DNA of 64,000 nucleotides from Epiperipatus broadwayi. Its lineage: Eukaryota > Onychophora > Udeonychophora > Euonychophora > Peripatidae. A program made the translations under genes and the position numbers. Location: positions 2,893,127 to 2,957,126 of the forward strand of contig JAQFVV010006272.1 of the NCBI GenBank assembly GCA_028023455.1. Reading direction: 5' to 3'. Positions 57,421 to 64,000 of this stretch are shown in pieces (position 1 is the first letter of the stretch; each line of letters begins with the position of its first letter). The notes below the pieces were generated by a model. The model was given only the letters and a program-made list of their open reading frames with translations, was not told the DNA's origin and did not search any database.

Positions 57421-58156
57421 ACAATTATAATATATATAGAGAAATTTAGATTTTATTTACTAAAATATACTTGAAGATTTTATTTAGCAAAAGAAACATT
57501 AAGATTTAGATTTCAAATTAATAAAATATACGTTAAGATTTGATTTAGTAAAAGAAACATTAAGATTTTTTCCCATCCCTTTTTCTGCTAGTTAAAATAA
57601 ATCAATCTTACCTTCATCGATTTTACAACAACTGAAATATTTAAATACAAGATTTGAAATTTTAAGAGTATGGAAAATATAAGAAGACTGGCAGTTATAG
57701 AAAATAATTAATGGGTCACTCTTTCAGAATTGAATAAAAACAAAACATTTTAAAAGATTTCAAAGCATTAATTAGCTTAAGTTCTGGATTTACACCGGTA
57801 AAAAATCCAGAGTTAAACAAATATATATATATATTATATTAAAACATAAATAGAATGTTGGCTCGAAAACAATCTGGCGAGTATATTAATTAATAATGCA
57901 TTGTTTTAAATGGACATTTATAACTTGCTTTGTGAAGGTTTCTTAAAAAATGACAAAAAAAAATTTTATAAATTAAGCTCACCAGTTTGTTTGAGATTAG
58001 CAAATTAATAAAAAAGCATATATATAAAATCAAGTAATAAATATCTGACCACACCAAAATTAAAGAAAGGTTAAAAGCATATGAGATAGGATTGGATATA
58101 AAGAAATCATTTGAGAGCAAAATTACATTCACAGATTTATATATATATATATATAT
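57421..58156. other. AT-rich DNA ending in (TA)n
   Basis: No gene. The (TA)n tract at 58137-58156 is the left insertion flank of LTR element 2. Confidence 0.55.
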
Positions 58157-58614
58157 TGTAACGATATATAAATATGTCGTTACATTAATTTAAAATAAAA
58201 ACTTAATAAAAGTTCACAAATAAAAGTAAAAAACTAAACGCTAAAATTAAAATATTGTTAAACGTATATATTCACACAGATGCTAAACTTTAAAAATATT
58301 TTTTTCATAAACAAAAAAAAAAGTATTTGAACGTATTTTTTTTAATAAAAAAATACAAGATTGAAATATAAAAATATTTTAATAAAAAAATAACGTAAGT
58401 TAAAATAAAAACAGGTATTAATTAATTCCTGTAATCTGTAAATGGAAATGATTGTTTATTAATTATCTAAAAGCTGTTTAATTAAAAAGTCAGATGAAAA
58501 GTTAGATAAGAGAAGAAAGAGATTTTAGCTTGACTAATGGAAGTAAATAAAGGCCCGGACCATAATGAAAAAACAGAACAGTGACGTTTTTGTTCATGGA
58601 ATCCATAGGAGGAC

Positions 58615-58623
58615 TATAAAAAG
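58615..58623 (+). promoter_or_regulatory. TATA box of element 2 LTR
   Basis: ACTATAAAAAGAAA about 460 bp into the LTR, identical in the other LTR at 61385-61393. It would set the U3/R boundary near 58645. Confidence 0.55.
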
Positions 58624-58684
58624 AAAAAAATATTGAGTTCCAGTTTGTTTTTTCCAAATTGATTTTGGTGAGTCTGGTGACAAG

Positions 58685-58837
58685 ATGCCCTTGTCGTCCT
58701 CACTCACTTATTTTAAAAATGCAAAGACTGTGATACCAGAACAGAACCAGCTAATGCTACCTCCAAAATATCAGACCGGTCTTCCAGGAAAGTTTCCGTG
58801 GGAATTGCCAATGGGAACAGGGACTCTTCTACCGTAA
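58685..58837 (+). CDS. Short leader ORF in element 2 LTR
   Basis: 50 codons (MPLSSSLTYFKNAKTVIP..., then PPKYQTGLPGKFPWELPMGT) starting about 60 nt after the TATA box. The stop TAA overlaps CCGTAAGC, a splice-donor-like site, so the frame could be the coding part of a first exon. The copy in the right LTR (61455-61607) keeps the frame but its start codon is ACG and there are a few substitutions. Composition is balanced and coding-like. No family recognised; it may be a captured host exon or chance. Confidence 0.3.
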   Translation: MPLSSSLTYFKNAKTVIPEQNQLMLPPKYQTGLPGKFPWELPMGTGTLLP

Positions 58838-60236
58838 GCAATAGAACTGAACAATTGTTAAAATCATAATATTAATTAAGAACTTTAAAGATTGATAAGT
58901 AAATTTAAATTTTATAAAAAGAACTTTTCTCTGACTTATGTGTCAACTCAATTGATCATGTGTAATTTTATATATGTTTGCGTTTGATAAAAAAAATCAT
59001 TTCCATTTATTATTTATTTGTATTAATATTTATTGTTTAAATTTTAAATGAGGTAATTTAAGGTGGGGTATAGATGTTGCATAGATTCGTTAGCAGTTGA
59101 TAATGTTGTGGTTTTCACATTCGATTAGAATATATGCCAACGATATCACTGCAAGCATCTTACGATGAATGCTAATGGGATTTGTATATTCCCTATGCAA
59201 GTGACGTTTATCGATGACTTTGTATTTTGATCAGTTGTGTTTCATTTGGGAATGTTTTTGACCGTGGAATCTGTGCAGCTGATCTGTACTCAACATTTTA
59301 AAACAAATTTTATAAAATGCATTTGTGCGAACGTATTTAAATGTTAAATTTAAGTCGGGCGTGAATGGCTATATAGATTTGTAAAGTTATATTAGGGGAG
59401 GGTAATCTTGGGTTATTTGTGTCGTTGTTGAAGTGGGTCAATGGATTGGATATATTTGTGTAATGAGTAGATGTAGTATGAGTTTCGCTACGTGCAGAAT
59501 CGCTGTATACACTGCACCAACCCTTTGCCTATGGATGGGATTGTAAGTCGGCAAAAAGGATCGCGGTCCCTTCCTATGGAGTTTTTATTTTATTGTTCTT
59601 CTTGCTATACAGACGTCATATTCCTGTATTGGACAAGAGTCAATGTTTTCTCTAACTATACTGTTCAGATGTCCTTTCCTGACAGTATAGTATATTTGTG
59701 CTGTTGTATTTTCATGCTACATTGAATACATAAATGTATCAGATGGATTGATGCCAGTTTGACTGCGAATTTTAGCCTAAGGTTAAATAGGGATATAATG
59801 TTTTATTTTCAGATGCAAATCTATGTAATCTATTCATACTTGACCATCTAAATAAATATTAAACTCACTGAAATTTATGTAAATGTACAATTAAAGAGTA
59901 ATCTAAAAATCTAAAAAAAAATGTTAAACCTATTCCTCGAATTTAGAATGATTTTATATGTGCGTAAATAAATATTTTTTATGTGTTAATTTCTGGCAGT
60001 GGCTTTTATTCTCTTATATTTAAGATATAAAATTTATATTTTATTATCTCTGCTACTCGCTGAGCTAGTGACTTGGGCTAACGGTCGGAATATTTAAATA
60101 AAGTGGAATCTTAACAGCGTATATCTGCCTACTTTATAAATTTTTCTAGGTTTAAATGCCTAGATGGTGCCCTGGTAGTTGCAGATATTGTTTTTGCGGT
60201 TAGATTCGATCTTCATTTTCATGTCGATCGTTATAA

Positions 60237-60255
60237 TTGGCACCCAACATGGGGC
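60237..60255 (+). other. Primer-binding site of element 2
   Basis: TTGGCACCCAACATGGGGC lies one base after the left LTR. The TGGCxCCCAAC.TGGGGC form is a common PBS of animal LTR retroelements. Confidence 0.75.
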
Positions 60256-60705
60256 CTTACCTCAGAGATTGACCCTGAGAAGGGGAATTGATGATGATGA
60301 AATTTTCTGTCTTTAATAAATCACGAGTGCCCTGAGAATTTTAAAAGTAAATCATGCCAGTAAGATTTTTCTTTAAAAATGAGTATATATATTTGTGTAT
60401 TAACGCAATGTTATAGTCCGATATTAATAAACCATGAGTATCTTGAAAATGAAGCCCGTAATAATTTTCCTGAAATGAGTATAGATACATGTTTTGTATT
60501 AACGTAAAGTTATAGTTTAAATTTTGTGTAAAAAGGTACTGCCAGTAAGAAAAATTGCGCATATGTAAAGAGAAATACGAGGAATAAAACGTAATAAATA
60601 AAACGTAATTAATAAATATAAATCATAATTTTTTTTTTAAAAAAAGTCTTGTTTAAAATCTAATCGTTTAACTTGCCTAAATAATACTTAAAGATAGGAG
60701 AAATG

Positions 60706-60732
60706 AAACTTGGAAGGGAGGGGGCAGAAAGT
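60706..60732 (+). other. Purine-rich tract, PPT candidate of element 2
   Basis: GGAAGGGAGGGGGCAGAAAG is strongly polypurine but lies about 195 bp upstream of the right LTR, farther than a PPT should. The immediate LTR flank (GAGGAAGTTTACTGATA) is a weaker alternative. Confidence 0.35.
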
Positions 60733-60926
60733 TAGCTGGTAGTAAGGAATCATCAGTCATCTTTTTTTTTATCATTATATTTGTAATTACTGTTTTGTCT
60801 TTTAAAAAAAAAGTTTTGTCCTTTTGAAATTTCATATATAACAAATTTGTGTAACGTAATCACTAACACTAAGTAAATTCTTTTTTTTTTTAAATGTTTT
60901 TATTTTTTTGAGGAAGTTTACTGATA

Positions 60927-63005
60927 TGTAACGATATATAAATATGTCGTTACATTAATTTAAAATAAAAACTTAATAAAAGTTCGCAAATAAAAATAAA
61001 AAACTAAATGCTAAAATTAAAATATTGTTAAACGTATATATTCACACAGATGCTAAACTTTAAAAATATTTTTTTCATAAACAAAAAAAAAAAGTATTTG
61101 AACGTATTTTTTTTAATAAAAAATACAAGATTGAAATATAAAAATATTTTAATAAAAAAATAACGTAAGTTAAAATAAAAACAGGTATTAATTAATTCCT
61201 GTAATCTGTAAATGGAAATGATTGTTTATTAATTATCTAAAAGCTGTTTAATTAAAAAGTCAGATGAAAAGTTAGATAAGAGAAGAAAGAGATTTTAGCT
61301 TGACCAATGGAAGCAAATAAAGGCCCGGACCATAACGAAAAAACAGAACAGTAACATTTTTGTTCATGGAATCCATAGGAGGACTATAAAAAGAAAAAAA
61401 TGTTGAGTTCCAGTTTGTTTTTTCCAACTTGATTTTGGTGAGTCTGGCGACAAGACGCCCTTGTCGTCCTCACTCACTTATTTTAAAAATGCAAAGACTG
61501 TGATACTAGAACAGAATCAGCTAATGCTACCTCCAAAATATCAGACCGGTCTTCCAGGAAAGTCTCTGTGGGAATTGCCAACGGGAACAGGGACTCTTCT
61601 ACCGTAAGCAATAGAACTGAACAATTGTTAAAATCATAATATTAATTAAGAACCTTAAAGATTGATAAGTAAATTTAAATTTTATAAAAAGAACTTTTCT
61701 CTGACTTATGTGTCAACTCAATTGATCATGTGTAATTTTATATATGTTTGCGTTTGATAAAAAAAATCATTTCCATTTATTATTTATTTGTATTAATATT
61801 TATTGTTTAAATTTTAAATGAGGAAATTTAAGGTTGGGTATAGATGTTGCATAGATTCGTTAGCGGTTGATAATGTTGTGGTTTTCACATTCGATTAGAA
61901 TATATGTCAACGATATCACTGCAAGAATCTTACGATGAATGCTAATGGGATTTGTATATTCCCTATGCAAGTGACGTTTATCGATGACTTTGTATTTTGA
62001 TCGGTTGTGTTTCATTTGGGAATGTTTTTGACCATGGAATCTGTGCAGCTGATCTGTACTCAACATTTTAAAACAAATTTTATAAAATGCATTTGTGCGA
62101 ACGTATTTAAATGTTAAATTTAAGTCGGGCGTGAATGGCTATATAGATTTGTAAAGTTATATTAGGGGAGGGTAATCTTGGGTTATTTGTGTCGTTGTTG
62201 AAGTGGGTCAATGGATTGGATATATTTGTGTAATGAGTAGATGTAGTATGAGTTTCGCTACGTGCAGAATCGCTGTATACACTGCACCAACCCTTTGCCT
62301 ATGGATGGGATTGTAAGTCGGCAAAAAGGATCGCGGTCCCTTCCTATGGAGTTTTTATTTTATTGTTCTTCTTGCTATACAGACGTCATATTCCTGTATT
62401 GGACAAGAGTCAATGTTTTCTCTAACTATACTGTTCAGATGTCCTTTCCTGACAGTATAGTATATTTGTGCTGTTGTATTTTCATGCTACATTGAATACA
62501 TAAATGTATCAGATGGATTGATGCCAGTTTGACTGCGAAATTTAGCCTAAGGTTAAATAGGGATATAATGTTTTATTTTCAGATGCAAATCTATGTAGTC
62601 TATTCATACTTGACCATCTAAATAAATATTAAACTCATTGAAATTTATGTAAATGTACAATTAAAGAGTAATCTAAAAATGTAAAAAAAAATGTTAAACC
62701 TATTCCTCGAATTTAGAATGATTTTATATGTGCGTAAATAAATATTTTTTATGTGTTAATTTCTGGCAGTGGCTTTTATTCTCTTATATTTAAGATATAA
62801 AATTTATATTTTATTATCTCTGCTACTCGCTGAGCTAGTGATTTGGGCTAACGGTCGGAATATTTAAATAAAGTGGAATCTTAACAGCGCGTATCTGCCT
62901 ACTTTATAAATTTTTCTAGGTTTAAATGCCTAGATGGCACCCTGGTAGTTGCAGATATTGTTTTTGCAGTTAGATTCGATCTTTATTTTCATGTCGATCG
63001 TTATA
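60927..63005 (+). repeat. 3' LTR of element 2
   Basis: 2,079 bp, the same length as the 5' LTR. The identical 77-codon frames at 59492 and 62262 are a consequence of LTR identity. Confidence 0.9.
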
Positions 63006-63575
63006 ATATATATAAAAAACAAAGTTAAAGAATATATTTAGGCTAGATTTAGTTTGAGATGATGGCTTGAAAAATTACCTTGCAGTTTTAAGAGTTCAAT
63101 TTAAAATATTGCAAATTTTCCTGTGGCAGCAAGCTTCTATTAGCACACTGAAGTTCTTAGGTCAGGCTTTGCACTCTTGGGCAGCAGGATGGTATGGCCA
63201 TGAAAGATGATGACCCAAACAGGCCAAGAAGTGATAGATTTACTGCTACATTATTTAAGTTTCAAGCGACGTGTAATATGTTTTCACTAGAGTAGCTAAT
63301 CTCTGTTTTTAAAATTCAGTCATTTTATACTTTTTCTTTTATCAGTTGTTTTTGAAGATGAAACAGTAAGATAACATCCAAAAATAAATTTAAATCTATT
63401 TCCAGATTAGAAATAGATTTAACAACATGTTTTAACAAAATAAAATCTTTAATCTACTTAATCCCATTTATTTTAAGTAAAACTTTAATTAAAAAAAAAT
63501 ACCTCCCTTTAATTATTTTTGGACAATCAACAACAGTCACATCTTTCATATTGGATTTTATAAAAAATATACAGT
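63006..63575. other. AT-rich DNA without a recognised gene
   Basis: Slightly G+C-richer at 63120-63260 but without an ORF or motif I can name. Confidence 0.5.
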
Positions 63576-63579
63576 TTAA

Positions 63580-64000
63580 CCCTTTTCCCGCCTCTTACGA
63601 AGCTCCTCATCAACATCTGATGTCACTCTAACTCTGCCAGTTCTTATGCTAAAATATTCGTTAGACAGGTATTGAATAGGTTTTTAAAAGTTCTGTGAGA
63701 TGGTGCCCTCTTCTGAATTATTTTACAAGTAAAAAATAAAAAAAAACGCATTTAAACCTAAACAAAGAAAGAACATTACTTGTGATTGGTTCTTAGCATG
63801 CTCTCAGCCGAAAAAGACATTCTGATTGGCTGGAAAGAACAAAGAAACCACCTGATCAAAGAAAATAAAGAAAAACGCTGAGATTTTCATTTCGAATATG
63901 ATTTAAATTATTATAAAAGAATATTTTGAGAAATTACAAATTATTTTCAGAGAGAATACTAAAAAAACAAAATTATTTTCGAAAAATATTGAAGATTTTA
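63580..64000 (+). mobile_element. Left end of a piggyBac-like element, cut by the window edge
   Basis: TTAA (63576-63579) is followed by CCCTTTTCCCGCCTC. The block TTCTGTGAGATGGTGCCCTC at about 63690-63710 lies at the same distance from the end as in the element at 8785. The right end is outside the window. Confidence 0.4.

Larger units (their letters stand above)
58157..60235 (+). repeat. 5' LTR of element 2
   Basis: Starts TGTAACGAT and ends ATCGTTATA, an imperfect terminal inverted repeat (probably once ATCGTTACA, giving TG...CA). It includes a TATA box, a small ORF and a splice-donor-like site. Confidence 0.9.
60236..60926 (+). other. Internal region of element 2
   Basis: 691 bp without an open frame of note. 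It holds two related units (about 60311-60426 and 60427-60510) sharing TTAATAAA.CA.GAGT, GTA.GATTTT, ATGAGTATA and TGTATTAACG.AA.GTTATAG. Ends in T-rich sequence before the right LTR. Confidence 0.7.
58157..63005 (+). mobile_element. Minimal LTR retroelement (element 2), no coding interior
   Basis: Two 2,079-bp direct repeats (58157-60235 and 60927-63005) surround only 691 bp. A clear primer-binding site follows the left LTR and a purine tract precedes the right LTR, fixing plus orientation. There is no gag or pol. The layout resembles TRIM/LARD-type non-autonomous elements but with unusually long LTRs. Flanks on both sides are (TA)n. The LTRs differ at a few dozen sites by eye. Confidence 0.85.

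Noticed and set aside
59492-59725. 77-codon ORF repeated identically at 62262-62495
   Set aside because: Both lie in the LTRs of element 2. Identity reflects recent LTR duplication, and composition and position give no coding support.
60706-60732. Certain polypurine tract of element 2
   Set aside because: Composition fits but it is about 195 bp from the LTR; kept only as a low-confidence candidate.

Overview
The window is about three-quarters A+T and reads as repeat-dominated nuclear DNA from an invertebrate animal. I see no bacterial-style genes, operons, rRNA, true tRNA genes or CRISPR. What is recognisable is a graveyard of metazoan transposable elements: Penelope-like elements (PLEs) with GIY-YIG endonuclease remnants, an RTE-type LINE, two large LTR retroelements without pol, TTAA-flanked DNA elements, tRNA-derived segments, many (TA)n tracts and a long (CTG)n array that ends in a 500-N assembly gap. 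The species cannot be fixed from the sequence; an AT-rich arthropod, mollusc or similar invertebrate fits.

Layout. 1.85-7.4 kb: three decayed copies of one PLE family (A) in mixed orientation, whose pseudo-LTR carries a tRNA-like A/B-box segment. 7.46-9.72 kb: a second PLE (B) inside an inverted repeat and apparently split by a TTAA-flanked, piggyBac-like MITE; a relative of that MITE starts at 63.58 kb. 9.7-18.4 kb: AT-rich DNA with a diverged 1.3 kb tandem duplication and a few exon-like islands. 18.39-18.65 and 20.59-20.93 kb: near-perfect palindromes. 22.3-27.2 kb: short repeats in mixed orientation and a third PLE (C). 27.48-28.28 kb: (ATT)n to (CTG)n, then the gap. 29.2-29.5 kb: a G+C-richer island with an exon-like ORF on the minus strand. 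30-35.9 kb: AT-rich minisatellites and dispersed repeats. 35.92-41.81 kb: minus-strand LTR element with 1.72 kb LTRs and only gag-like coiled-coil ORFs. 43-46 kb: inverted repeats, including a palindromic PLE (D) 3' end. 47.04-48.11 kb: TTAA-flanked element with roughly 58-bp TIRs. 49.48-49.63 kb: the best host-gene candidate, a terminal-exon-like ORF with polyadenylation signals. 50.63-51.65 kb: inverted and tandem copies of a repeat carrying a hammerhead-ribozyme-like motif at a 452-nt period. 55.55-56.80 kb: 5'-truncated RTE LINE with a 9-bp target-site duplication. 58.16-63.01 kb: plus-strand LTR element with 2,079-bp LTRs and only 691 bp between them.

The most interesting thread is PLE biology. 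Several repeats share a hammerhead-like arrangement (a CTGATGA-like box, a short hairpin, then GAAAC) known from PLE pseudo-LTRs and from retrozymes, and PLE-derived pieces repeatedly occur as head-to-head palindromes with very small spacers. In the 50.9-51.5 kb pair the motif also has a pairable stem I and a possible cleavage site. All motif calls and identity estimates were made by eye.
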